64,000 nt of DNA from Rikenellaceae bacterium (lineage in GTDB: Bacteria > Bacteroidota > Bacteroidia > Bacteroidales > Rikenellaceae): contig WRDF01000002.1 of assembly GCA_009783565.1 (NCBI GenBank), forward strand, positions 124,001-188,000, given 5' to 3'. Under the pieces are notes generated by a model. The model worked only from the letters and a program-made list of their open reading frames with translations. It made no database searches and was not told the origin of the DNA. Below, piece after piece: positions 17,722 to 25,717 of this stretch. The position numbers and the translations under genes are program-made. Position 1 is the first letter of the stretch; the number at the start of each line of letters is the position of its first letter.

Positions 17722-18840
17722 ATGTACTCAAACGATAGCAGGACGGTCGTGACGCTCGATGCGGGCGGGACGAATTTTGTGTTCGGGGCCGTGCGCGGCA
17801 ATCTCGAAATTGTCGAGCCTGTGCGGCTTGCGTCGCAGGCGGACGATTTGGATAAATGTATGGCGGCGCTTGTCGAGGGGTTTTCGCAGGTGTTGGGCCT
17901 ACTCGAAGCGGCCGGCGAGAAGCCCGTGGCGATCAGCTTCGCATTTCCCGGCCCGGCCGATTACCCTAACGGCATCATCGGCGGCTATCTGCCGAATTTT
18001 CCGTCGTTTCGGGATGGCGTTGCGCTCGGCCCGTTCCTGGAAGAGCGGTTCGGGTTGCCCGTTTTTATCAATAACGACGGCGACCTGTATGCCTACGGCG
18101 AGGCGCTGGCGGGCGCGCTGCCGGAAATCAATGAAAAACTACGGGCGGCGGGTAGCGCAAAGCAGTTTCACAACTTGTTGGGATATACGCTCGGCACTGG
18201 GTTCGGGATGGGAATGGTCGTTGAGGGTAGGTTGAACAGAGGCGATAATTCGTGCGTCGAGACCTGGTGTCTGCCACACCGCACGAAGCGCGAGGTCATA
18301 GTGGAGGATGGCGTGGCGATCCGCGCCATACATCGCGTTTACGGAAAGCGTATCGGTGATTCGGCGCACGGCCTCGAACCGCGTGAAATATATGAGATTG
18401 CGCGCGAAGAACGCCTGGGTCGCGGTATTGCGGCACGCACGGCATTCATAGAGATGGGCAAAGTGTTGGGCGATGCCATAGCGACAGCGGTGACGCTTGT
18501 CGATGGGTTGGTGGTTATCGGCGGCGGGCTGGCGGCGGCACATGAGTTCTTTATGCCCGCGCTGCTCGGCGAGATGCGCGGACGGATGCGCACGTTGAGT
18601 GGCGATACGATCGACCGTATGCAGATGCGGGTTTACAACCTCGACAACGAGGCGGAATTTGCCGCCTTTGCGCGCGGCGACTCCCGCGAATTGAAAGTAT
18701 ATGGTTCGGATCGTACGGTGACCTATGACCCCCAGAAGCGTACGGGCATTATGATTTCGAAACTGGGCGCATCGCGTGCGATCTCTTTGGGCGCTTATGC
18801 CTTTGCTCTCAGTGCGCTCGATACGCACGCGTGCGTGTGA
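17722..18840 (+). CDS. ROK family sugar kinase / transcription-factor-like protein
   Basis: A 372-residue ROK protein with the N-terminal phosphate loop LDAGGTNFVFG, a FAFPGPADYPNG segment, the active-site region INNDGDLYAYGE and GYTLGTGFGMGM. There is no N-terminal HTH, so a kinase is more likely than a repressor. The classic ROK zinc motif CxCGxxGC is not intact (CVETWCLP instead), so metal binding may be lost. The last codons (T-H-A-C-V) are encoded inside a CACGCGTG-type repeat. Confidence 0.83.
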   Translation: MYSNDSRTVVTLDAGGTNFVFGAVRGNLEIVEPVRLASQADDLDKCMAALVEGFSQVLGLLEAAGEKPVAISFAFPGPADYPNGIIGGYLPNFPSFRDGVALGPFLEERFGLPVFINNDGDLYAYGEALAGALPEINEKLRAAGSAKQFHNLLGYTLGTGFGMGMVVEGRLNRGDNSCVETWCLPHRTKREVIVEDGVAIRAIHRVYGKRIGDSAHGLEPREIYEIAREERLGRGIAARTAFIEMGKVLGDAIATAVTLVDGLVVIGGGLAAAHEFFMPALLGEMRGRMRTLSGDTIDRMQMRVYNLDNEAEFAAFARGDSRELKVYGSDRTVTYDPQKRTGIMISKLGASRAISLGAYAFALSALDTHACV

Positions 18841-18949
18841 TTTTCAGCTTTGTCACTGCGGACTTGATCCGCAGTCTTATCGGGCGAGATTGCGGCTCGC
18901 AGGCCGCAATGACAAAAGCGCCCGGCAGGCTATAAACCACACGCGTGTG
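18821..18949. repeat. Composite intergenic repeat spanning two convergent gene ends
   Basis: An alternating purine-pyrimidine tract at 18821-18839 contains the ROK 3' end. A GTCACTGCGG...CCGCAATGAC region follows at 18852-18913, then CCGGCAGG and the perfect 12-bp palindrome CACACGCGTGTG at 18938-18949 inside the 3' end of cysQ. On the minus strand the last part reads palindrome, GTTTATAG, CCTGCCGGG, the same order as other copies. Confidence 0.8.
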
Positions 18950-19775
18950 ATTTACACTCGAAGTTAGGGTTCACGAGCGATTCTTTGTTATAGGCCAACG
19001 GCAATCTGTCGGGGTAGGAGAGTACCGAACCGCCGGCCTGTTCGAGGATAAGTTCGCCGGCTGCCGTATCCCATTCCATAGTGGGCGTGGTGCGGATGTA
19101 GTAATCCACCGCACCTTCGGCCAGCAGGCAGAATTTGTAGGAACTTCCCTGCTCCATGACCTCCATATCGGGATGTACGGCGCGCATCGCGTCCAGAACG
19201 GCAAATGTTTCCGGAGTATTGTGCGATCGGCTGATAGCGGCGCGAAACGGCCGCGCGGCATCTTGCGCCAAAGGCAGTGACCGCCCGCCGCCCATTATCT
19301 CGTCGATCGAATATTCCGCATCTTCTTCGGCGAGTACATTTTCGCGCAGGAATGCTCCTTTACCATGTACGGCGAAGTATATGCGTCCGATATACGGCAC
19401 ATAGACCACGGCCAGCGCGGGTCGGTTATCGACCATCAGCGCTATGTTTACTGTAAATTCGCCGTTGCCCTTTATGAACTCTTTCGTACCGTCGAGCGGA
19501 TCGACCATCCAGAACATGTCCCACCCCCTGCGTTCACAGTAGAGCATCTCGCGCCCCTCCTCACTCAGCAGCGGCACGTGGGTACGCCCCAGATAGTCCT
19601 TTATTATGTTGTGCGCGCGGTTATCGGCCTCCGTAAGCGGGGTATGGTCGCTTTTCATGGTGACCCCATAGTCGTCGCCGTCCGCCGCGTAGACTTCCAA
19701 TATCGCCGCGCCCGCCCGCAATGCCGCGTTATACGCTTTCGGAAGCAGATAGTCTGCCTGTTCCTGTGTAAGCAT
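18930..19775 (-). CDS. cysQ: 3'(2'),5'-bisphosphate nucleotidase CysQ
   Basis: A 281-residue phosphatase of the inositol monophosphatase fold that hydrolyses PAP, a by-product of sulfate assimilation and sulfotransfer. The metal site is visible as LLSEEG, WMVDPLDGTKEFIKG and the later EWDTAAGELILEQAGG. Its C-terminal residues (H-A-C-G-L) are encoded by a repeat palindrome. A DASS-type anion transporter lies upstream on the same strand, which fits sulfur metabolism. Confidence 0.93.
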   Translation of the reverse strand: MLTQEQADYLLPKAYNAALRAGAAILEVYAADGDDYGVTMKSDHTPLTEADNRAHNIIKDYLGRTHVPLLSEEGREMLYCERRGWDMFWMVDPLDGTKEFIKGNGEFTVNIALMVDNRPALAVVYVPYIGRIYFAVHGKGAFLRENVLAEEDAEYSIDEIMGGGRSLPLAQDAARPFRAAISRSHNTPETFAVLDAMRAVHPDMEVMEQGSSYKFCLLAEGAVDYYIRTTPTMEWDTAAGELILEQAGGSVLSYPDRLPLAYNKESLVNPNFECKSHACGL

Positions 19776-19820
19776 TTATATTTGTTTTTATGCAAAGATA
19801 CAAATTAGGCAGTGACAAAA

Positions 19821-19852
19821 CTACCGGTAGGCCGGAATACACACGCACGTGT
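19821..19852 (-). repeat. Palindrome-hairpin repeat after the DASS transporter
   Basis: On the minus strand, directly at the TAA of the transporter: ACACGTGCGTGTGTAT (19852-19837), then TCCGGCCTACCGGTAG. This is the same order (palindrome, short T-rich link, CCGGCC..CCGG hairpin) as the copies after rnfA, cysQ and others. Confidence 0.75.
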
Positions 19853-21474
19853 TAAAAGAACACCCCGTTCGGCGTATATCCCAACCAACGCAATACCGTC
19901 TCGCCCCACACGATTATCATGCCGTAGGCTATGACCATCATCGTTATCCCGTATTTCACACCGTCGGTGATACTGTATTGGTTGGTGGTGTAGAGCAGTG
20001 CGGCAGGCTTGCTGTTGAACGGCAGCACATAGACGTGTTCGATCAGCAGCGCCAGCGGGAACGAAAGGCTCATCACCGGAAACCCGAAACGCTGCTCGAC
20101 CCCGATGGCAATGGGAATAAATATCATTGCGCGCATGGTCTTGGACTGGAACAGCACCGCGCTGAACAGCATCAAGGCCGTAAGAATCAGATATATTTTC
20201 CAGAACGGCGTCGAAGCGTCGAGTCCCGCGCTGGTGAATATGGCATCGACCGACGTATTGGCGATGCTCGTTGCGTCCAGTCCCGCGCCTAACGCATACG
20301 CTCCGGCCGAGAAGAGCATCAGATGCCAGGGGATGTCAACGTCGTTCCATTTCACGATGCCTATGCCAGGCAGCAGTGCAACGACAGCGCCGAGAAACGC
20401 CACGGCCGTCTGGTTGATGCCGTGCTGCTGGTCGGTCGCCCACAGCCCCAGCACGCCGATGAAAATCGCAAGCGCACGCCACTCGATAGGTTTAACCCGT
20501 CCCATCTTATGATATTCCGCGCGCAGATATTCCATACCGCCCTCAATCGACGGCCGCCGTTCGTGGGGTTTGAGCGGGAAAATTATTTTCATCCCGACGA
20601 ACCATCCGGTGAAAATCAGTATCAACATCAGCGGGAACGCCGCTACGAACCAGGCCTGATAACTGAACATATCCATCCCCATCGACCCTGCGATAAGCGC
20701 CCCTGCCAGCAGGTTCGCTCCCGAGCCGGTGAGAAAGCCGCTCGCACCGATGTTTATCTGAAAAAGGTTCTGCAACACCAGGTTGCGCCCGAAGTTGTTG
20801 CGATGCGCACCGCCGCGCGCGCCATAGATCGCCGCGATGACCATGAAAATAGGCAGTAGAATGGTAGCCTTTGCCGTCGTCGCCGAGATGAACGCCGACA
20901 GCACGATGTTGATGACGATGAAACTGAAAATCACCCACGACGCATTCTTGCCGAACCGTATGACGAACCACAGCGCGAACCGCTTGGCCACCTGCGTTTT
21001 GACCAGCATACTCGCCAGCACGAACGACAGAATATTGAGCCACATCACCGGGTGTCCCAACTGTGCATAAACCGTCTGGTCGCTCGTGACTTTGGTCAGC
21101 ACCATCGCAAGGATCAGACACATCGACGTGAGGTAATTCGGAATGGCCTCCGTTATCCACAGCACGATCGCCGCCGCGAAGATCGCCAGAATTGCGTAAT
21201 TTATCCGAATAAAATCGTCGAACCCGACGGCCTTATACCGCGCGATGGCTGTCGCCGCCGTATCGGGATTGAACGTTTCAGGGTTTATATTATTGATAAA
21301 CGCAAAGTCGCCGAAGTAATAAATAAATATGAACGTAAGTATTGCCAGCGGACCGCCCACGCGCATCATCCACCGCTCGAAGTTCGATTTCTCGACCTTC
21401 GGCAGTTTCTCCACCCTGTAATTGCTCATGTCCAGCGGATCATAATGCGCCGCTGCTTTCTTTTCTTCTGTCAT
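19852..21474 (-). CDS. DASS/SLC13 family divalent anion:sodium symporter
   Basis: About 540 residues with a dozen or more hydrophobic helices. The two SNT-type substrate and sodium loops are present: SATTAKATILLPIF in the first half and LPFNSKPAALLYTTNQYS in the second. Family substrates are dicarboxylates or sulfate; sequence alone does not decide. The neighbouring cysQ makes sulfate plausible. Start taken at the ATG at 21474 (MTEEKKAAAH); the frame extends six codons further to 21492. Confidence 0.87.
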   Translation of the reverse strand: MTEEKKAAAHYDPLDMSNYRVEKLPKVEKSNFERWMMRVGGPLAILTFIFIYYFGDFAFINNINPETFNPDTAATAIARYKAVGFDDFIRINYAILAIFAAAIVLWITEAIPNYLTSMCLILAMVLTKVTSDQTVYAQLGHPVMWLNILSFVLASMLVKTQVAKRFALWFVIRFGKNASWVIFSFIVINIVLSAFISATTAKATILLPIFMVIAAIYGARGGAHRNNFGRNLVLQNLFQINIGASGFLTGSGANLLAGALIAGSMGMDMFSYQAWFVAAFPLMLILIFTGWFVGMKIIFPLKPHERRPSIEGGMEYLRAEYHKMGRVKPIEWRALAIFIGVLGLWATDQQHGINQTAVAFLGAVVALLPGIGIVKWNDVDIPWHLMLFSAGAYALGAGLDATSIANTSVDAIFTSAGLDASTPFWKIYLILTALMLFSAVLFQSKTMRAMIFIPIAIGVEQRFGFPVMSLSFPLALLIEHVYVLPFNSKPAALLYTTNQYSITDGVKYGITMMVIAYGMIIVWGETVLRWLGYTPNGVFF

Positions 21475-21494
21475 TACCAAACGAAAAAACAACT

Positions 21495-21622
21495 GTCATT
21501 GCGGGCTTGACCCGCAATCTGCATCGATCGTCATTGCGAGCCTGAAAGGCGAGGCAATCCAAAGGCTTTTGTCTGGATTGCCTCGGGTTTTACAACCCTC
21601 GCAATGACGCACATGCGCATGT
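21495..21622. repeat. Composite intergenic repeat (family A plus ACATGCGCATGT)
   Basis: A short GTCATTGCGGG...CCCGCAAT hairpin is followed by a longer inverted pair, GTCATTGCGAG...GCAATCC / GGATTGCC...CTCGCAATGAC, ending at 21608. The 16-nt alternating tract at 21607-21622 contains the perfect 12-bp palindrome ACATGCGCATGT and touches the stop codon of the CYTH gene. Confidence 0.8.
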
Positions 21623-22095
21623 CACCATTTCTTATACGGATGCTTCATAAGCATCGAGTTATAATAGCGCGGATTGCCGGTGATTTCCAAGCCCACCCAT
21701 GCGGGAACTTCGAACGTGTCGTCTTCGTCGTTCAGCTCGATCTCGGCAACTACCAGCCCTTCGTTATCGCCCAGAAACTCATCGACCTCGAACCTGTGCC
21801 CGTCGCCGGTGGGCACGAAATAACGGAACTTGTCGATAATGCCCGGCTCGGCGATCTGCAACAGATCTTCGGCATCGGCAAGCGGGATTTCGGTCTCCCA
21901 CTCGAAACGGCTCGCACCGCTTGCGTTGCCTATCCCTTTAATTGTAAGGTAACCCTTGTCGCCTTTTATCCTCACGCGCACGGTGCGTTCTGGAACGGAC
22001 GACAGATAGCCTTGCACGATGCGTGTGCGGCTGGTGGCCTCGCGGCGAAAATCATCGCGCGCAACGAGAAATTTCTTTTCTATTTCCTGTGCCAT
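21622..22095 (-). CDS. CYTH domain protein (triphosphatase-like)
   Basis: A 157-residue single-domain CYTH protein. The signature EIEKKFLV (ExExK) is at residues 4-11, followed by RVRIKGDKGYLTIKG and the acidic strands FEWETEI, FEVDEFLG and VAEIELNDED that line the tunnel and bind metal. Known members hydrolyse inorganic tripolyphosphate or related triphosphates, and a few make cAMP. The short bacterial form favours a triphosphatase. A second CYTH-like protein and a porin O/P gene lie upstream. Confidence 0.88.
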   Translation of the reverse strand: MAQEIEKKFLVARDDFRREATSRTRIVQGYLSSVPERTVRVRIKGDKGYLTIKGIGNASGASRFEWETEIPLADAEDLLQIAEPGIIDKFRYFVPTGDGHRFEVDEFLGDNEGLVVAEIELNDEDDTFEVPAWVGLEITGNPRYYNSMLMKHPYKKW

Positions 22096-22115
22096 AATGA
22101 GATGTTTTTGAAAAT

Positions 22116-22332
22116 GTCATCCCGGACGTCCGCAGGGCGGAGGGATCTATCGCGAGTTTATAATTTCTTTGTTCTTTTGTTTCAAGACAAAAGAACCAGA
22201 AGTTCAAGGCACGCTATTTCGGCTTGACCCGCTAAATGTTTTCACTTAGCTTGCGAACCGAAATCCCGCTTTGTCGAAAAACCGCATCGTTTCGGTTTCG
22301 GTATCGCTTCCCGCTCGTGAAAACAAAGCGGG
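22116..22332. repeat. Decayed repeat cluster between two CYTH-like genes
   Basis: A half copy of the family B repeat (GTCATCCCGGA...GGATCTATCGCGAG, 22116-22166) is followed by a perfect 10-bp hairpin, GTTCTTTTGT / ACAAAAGAAC (22171-22180, 22187-22196), and a larger inverted pair, CCCGCTAAATGTTTTCAC / GTGAAAACAAAGCGGG (22228-22245, 22317-22332). I see no gene in the stretch from 22096 to 22390. Confidence 0.6.
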
Positions 22333-22390
22333 TGACCCCAAACCTACATAGAGTGCCGATTGCCTGCCGGGTGCGTATTTGCGATGACAA

Positions 22391-23044
22391 CTATTTGCAG
22401 AATTGTTCATTTGCCAGCGGCCGGTCGCTCATACCGATGACGCGCTTTATGGCTTGCAGATAGTTGATATTTTCTACTCCCTCCAACCCGATGTCGGCGA
22501 GCGTTCGCTTAATATCTTCTACCTCTGTCGATTCGGAATTTATCGTGAAGACCCGCGCGCCGTTTATAAGCACGTTGCCCGCCTCGCAGATCGTGTCGTT
22601 CACCATATATCCGAACCGCTGTTTGCTTACGCGCACCGCTGCCAAATCAGGATGTTCGCGCACCATCGTGATGAACTCCTCGTAGGTATAGCTCTCTTTC
22701 AGCAGCGCGGGCATCCCGACCATGAACGCGGGAAAAACTTCTTTTTCCAACACTGTGCGCGTGAGCGGGAACTCGCCCTTCATCAGCGGATTCCACTGCT
22801 CCAAGCCATCCACAGTGCGCACGAACGTCTTGATGTCCATCTTGCCGTCGCGGATCTTGGTGTTGTTCACGTCGTTGGTACGTGATATTATGTATATCTC
22901 GTCGCTGCGTCGTTCCCACACTTTCTCCGGCACGGGGACGGACAGCCGTGCCATGCGCCTGTGCGCCTCGCCGAAGCACTGCCCGAACGTACGAAACTCG
23001 AAGCGCGGCTTCGACTCAGAACCTATTTCAAGTTTTTCTTTCAT
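22391..23044 (-). CDS. Conserved protein, possible divergent CYTH-like fold
   Basis: About 217 residues from MKEKLEIGSES. No signal peptide or membrane helix. Features reminiscent of CYTH-type tunnels are FEFRTFG near the N-terminus, NTKIRDGKMDIKTFV, EQWNPLMKGEFPL and a late INGARVFTINSES. That makes it a possible second CYTH-superfamily protein next to a clear one, but this is inference. The in-frame start at 23086 lies inside the terminator hairpin of the upstream operon, so 23044 is preferred. Confidence 0.65.
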   Translation of the reverse strand: MKEKLEIGSESKPRFEFRTFGQCFGEAHRRMARLSVPVPEKVWERRSDEIYIISRTNDVNNTKIRDGKMDIKTFVRTVDGLEQWNPLMKGEFPLTRTVLEKEVFPAFMVGMPALLKESYTYEEFITMVREHPDLAAVRVSKQRFGYMVNDTICEAGNVLINGARVFTINSESTEVEDIKRTLADIGLEGVENINYLQAIKRVIGMSDRPLANEQFCK

Positions 23045-23059
23045 CCTGCACTTTGAATT

Positions 23060-23095
23060 ATCCGGAGCGTGGAGCATAAACTCCACGCTCCGGAT
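23060..23095 (-). terminator. Strong hairpin after the lamin-tail lipoprotein gene
   Basis: A perfect 15-bp stem, ATCCGGAGCGTGGAG / CTCCACGCTCCGGAT (23060-23074 and 23081-23095), with a 6-nt loop. It lies 26 nt beyond the stop codon on the minus strand. No long T run follows. Confidence 0.7.
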
Positions 23096-23120
23096 GGCAA
23101 TGTAAATATTTAAAGATTAA

Positions 23121-24011
23121 TTAAATACCAGGTGTCTGCAAATTCGGGATCGGAGTGGTTGTCGGCAGGTTCGCCGCTCCTGCGGTGCTGTTCGCAGCCG
23201 TATTGGCAAACCAGCCGCCCGTACCGTTCGGAGAACGGGTGTAAGTACCTACGCTGGCATGTCCCGGCCCTGTCGTGCCCCAGCTCGCGCTCCCTTCCCG
23301 TCTGATAAACAGGTCAAGTACATTATCTCCGGGATCGGAAAGCCGGATCATCAACGCCTGCTGAGCTGAAAGACCGGAGCCGAGTGCGCCGTGTACAAGC
23401 GCCGCAACCGGCGGCGGCGGCACCGGATTATAATCATTGGCAGTGATCACCCAATAGCCTCCGGCCGGAAGCATGACACTGGGGTCACTGGGGCCATTGG
23501 GTACCGTAAATCCGCTTGCGTTGTCGTTTCTGTCCACTCTTACGCCTTTCAGGTCGATGGCTTTCGTGCCTTTATTGTATACCTCGATGAACTTCTGCTC
23601 GCCGTTGATCTCATTCAGCACAAGTTGAGTGTAATCTATTGCTTCTGCGACTACGGTAAAACTCTGCGTAGCCGATTGCGATGTACCGCTCGTGCCTTCG
23701 GCTACTACCCAGAAAGCCACTACCGTCCCTACTGCGGCTTGACCCGGTATAGTTCCCACAAAAGTATTCGCGGCCGTACCGGCTGTCATGGCAACGCTCT
23801 GCGCCGCACCGCTGCCGATCTGATAGAAAAGTGTGGCGGACGAGATGTTCACCGTCGTAGCTATTACATCCACTGCGGTATTGGCCTCAACCGATGGCAC
23901 CGATAATGCTACGCCGGATATTCCCGACCAGGGGTTATCTTCGACACATGCCGCAAGACCCAGCGCGGCAATGGCTGCGAGGGCGAATGAAAGTATTTTT
24001 TTCATAGTCAT
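23121..24011 (-). CDS. Lipoprotein with lamin-tail domain
   Basis: A 296-residue surface lipoprotein candidate: signal peptide with the lipobox GLAACVED (Cys about 22), an Ig-like beta region (about 30-125) and a lamin-tail domain (about 128-240) with LVLNEINGEQKFIEVYNKGTKAIDL. The C-terminus is Thr/Asn/Pro rich. Such domains occur on Bacteroidetes surface proteins, often with binding roles. It follows porin O/P by 41 nt, so it is probably in the same operon. Confidence 0.82.
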   Translation of the reverse strand: MTMKKILSFALAAIAALGLAACVEDNPWSGISGVALSVPSVEANTAVDVIATTVNISSATLFYQIGSGAAQSVAMTAGTAANTFVGTIPGQAAVGTVVAFWVVAEGTSGTSQSATQSFTVVAEAIDYTQLVLNEINGEQKFIEVYNKGTKAIDLKGVRVDRNDNASGFTVPNGPSDPSVMLPAGGYWVITANDYNPVPPPPVAALVHGALGSGLSAQQALMIRLSDPGDNVLDLFIRREGSASWGTTGPGHASVGTYTRSPNGTGGWFANTAANSTAGAANLPTTTPIPNLQTPGI

Positions 24012-24052
24012 TATTTTTAATTATTAGACTGTTTTGGCGTCGCCATAGCAAC

Positions 24053-25453
24053 TTAGAAGTCAATTTCCATTCTCAACGCAATCATCTGAATTCTTACGCC
24101 ACCTTCGCCTTTCGGCGCAGCGATCTGTCTGAAATCAGTAGTCGGTGTGCCGTCGGCGGTTACCCCCGAGAAAAGGCGCGTACGTCCGTTGGCATAGCGG
24201 TCATTCTTCGAGTACTGATAATTGAGCACGAACTTCACATTATCGTTCACATAATAATTCAAACCGACAGTGTAGTTCTCGCCCGAGCCGCCGAAGATAT
24301 TCTGGTCATTGAGGTTGAGGTGGTCATAGCGCACCAGAAGCTCGATATCGCCCCATGAACGTCCGCGCGTAGGTTGCGTGAATTTCGCGCCGCCCATGTT
24401 GTAGCGCTGCTCGCCGCCGAAGAGCGTTATACCGGCCATCGCATACCATCCGTCGAACGTATACTTTTTAATTCCGCTGAAATCGACGCTATTGACAATG
24501 CCCGTGCCATCCTTGATGTAGTTGTTCGCCTGAACGTACTCGGCCTGCACGCGTAGTCCGCGATAGTGACCGGCAAGCTCGACGTTCCACAGCAGTTCAT
24601 GATCGGTAACGTTCGGGAAACGGTCCGTGTCGATATACTTCTTGCGGTTGATCGATGTCGAGTTGCGCGCGTCGTAGCGGAAGCCGCCCAGCTGACGCGG
24701 ATCGACACTGGTTTTGGGTGTGCGGTGAGATGCCGCGCCACCGATGTGAATGCCTCTCCAAATGTCTTTCCAGAACGGATTGAACACCAGCCTTCCGGTG
24801 TACGACATGCCCTGGCTGCGGCCCAAGTCCTGGTTGGCATCCTGCACCCAGTTCGCAGTCTCAAAATCGCTGACCTCCTGGAAGAAAACACCGGCCGCTC
24901 CGTAGAACCACTTATGACGATACTTGGCATCGACCCCCAGGCTGCGCGACGGAGCGAAAGCGCTCATTGCCATCGGACGCTCCATCATCGGCAGATAGCG
25001 CGACGAGGTGAGCTGTTCCATCGAGAATTCCTCCTTGAAGTTACCCGCGCGGAACTCCCAATTGCATGTGCTGAACTGTATGATAGCATCTTTAAGCTCG
25101 AAGAACCCGTTCGTGAAGTCGGTATCGATCTCGCCATACCAGTTGCGGTTGATCTGTGATTTTATTCCCAGACGCGCACGGCGTATCGAAGCGTTGTTGC
25201 CGATCGGATTCATCCAATCCTTAGTGCCGAAAAATACCGCGCCATCCAACTGCACACGGATGTCGAACCAGAAGCGCGTCTGCTGATCCCAGCTTTCGAA
25301 AACCATGATCCCGTCGCGCGACTCGGCCACCATCGGGACGCGGTTCACTTCCATTCCATACTGGTTCAGGCGCGTGCCATCGCCCGTCTGCGTCTGAGCC
25401 GCGAGCGAGAACGCCATTGAACCGAACAAAAATGTAAAAAACAGTTTTTTCAT
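24053..25453 (-). CDS. Porin O/P family (phosphate/polyphosphate-selective porin)
   Basis: A 466-residue outer-membrane beta-barrel. Signal peptide 1-19 (AAQ). Alternating beta-strands follow, with many aromatic residues, and the last residue is Phe (MALRMEIDF-type end), the usual BAM signal. GNFKEEFSMEQLTSSRYLPMMERP is a hallmark of the OprP/OprO family. Members pass phosphate or polyphosphate, though specificity in Bacteroidetes is little tested. It is followed by the lamin-tail lipoprotein. Confidence 0.85.
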   Translation of the reverse strand: MKKLFFTFLFGSMAFSLAAQTQTGDGTRLNQYGMEVNRVPMVAESRDGIMVFESWDQQTRFWFDIRVQLDGAVFFGTKDWMNPIGNNASIRRARLGIKSQINRNWYGEIDTDFTNGFFELKDAIIQFSTCNWEFRAGNFKEEFSMEQLTSSRYLPMMERPMAMSAFAPSRSLGVDAKYRHKWFYGAAGVFFQEVSDFETANWVQDANQDLGRSQGMSYTGRLVFNPFWKDIWRGIHIGGAASHRTPKTSVDPRQLGGFRYDARNSTSINRKKYIDTDRFPNVTDHELLWNVELAGHYRGLRVQAEYVQANNYIKDGTGIVNSVDFSGIKKYTFDGWYAMAGITLFGGEQRYNMGGAKFTQPTRGRSWGDIELLVRYDHLNLNDQNIFGGSGENYTVGLNYYVNDNVKFVLNYQYSKNDRYANGRTRLFSGVTADGTPTTDFRQIAAPKGEGGVRIQMIALRMEIDF

Positions 25454-25516
25454 ACTTATCAGATTTAGTTAATAAATTTTCGAACGTTAGGGTGTGTTCA
25501 CACGAATTTAAATCAT

Positions 25517-25545
25517 CCGGCCGGGCCGGAAACACATGCGTGTGT
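25517..25545 (-). repeat. Palindrome-hairpin repeat between OmpA-like and porin genes
   Basis: On the minus strand ACACACGCATGTGT (25545-25532) is followed by TTCCGGCCCGGCCGG. The order and link length match the other copies. The 264-nt gap between the two genes holds this element and no visible gene. Confidence 0.72.
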
Positions 25546-25717
25546 TCACCGCAAAGATACGCTTTGCAAATTTAATTTCCGTGTGTTTGTGTTAAGTATT
25601 TGTTATTTTTTTCACAGAAAAACCATAGAGAGCGGCGACGGCGTGTCTGCGGAAAAAGGATTTCCGTGCCCGCTCGATACCGCTCTCTCGCTGTGTTGTT
25701 GTACGGATCAAAATACG

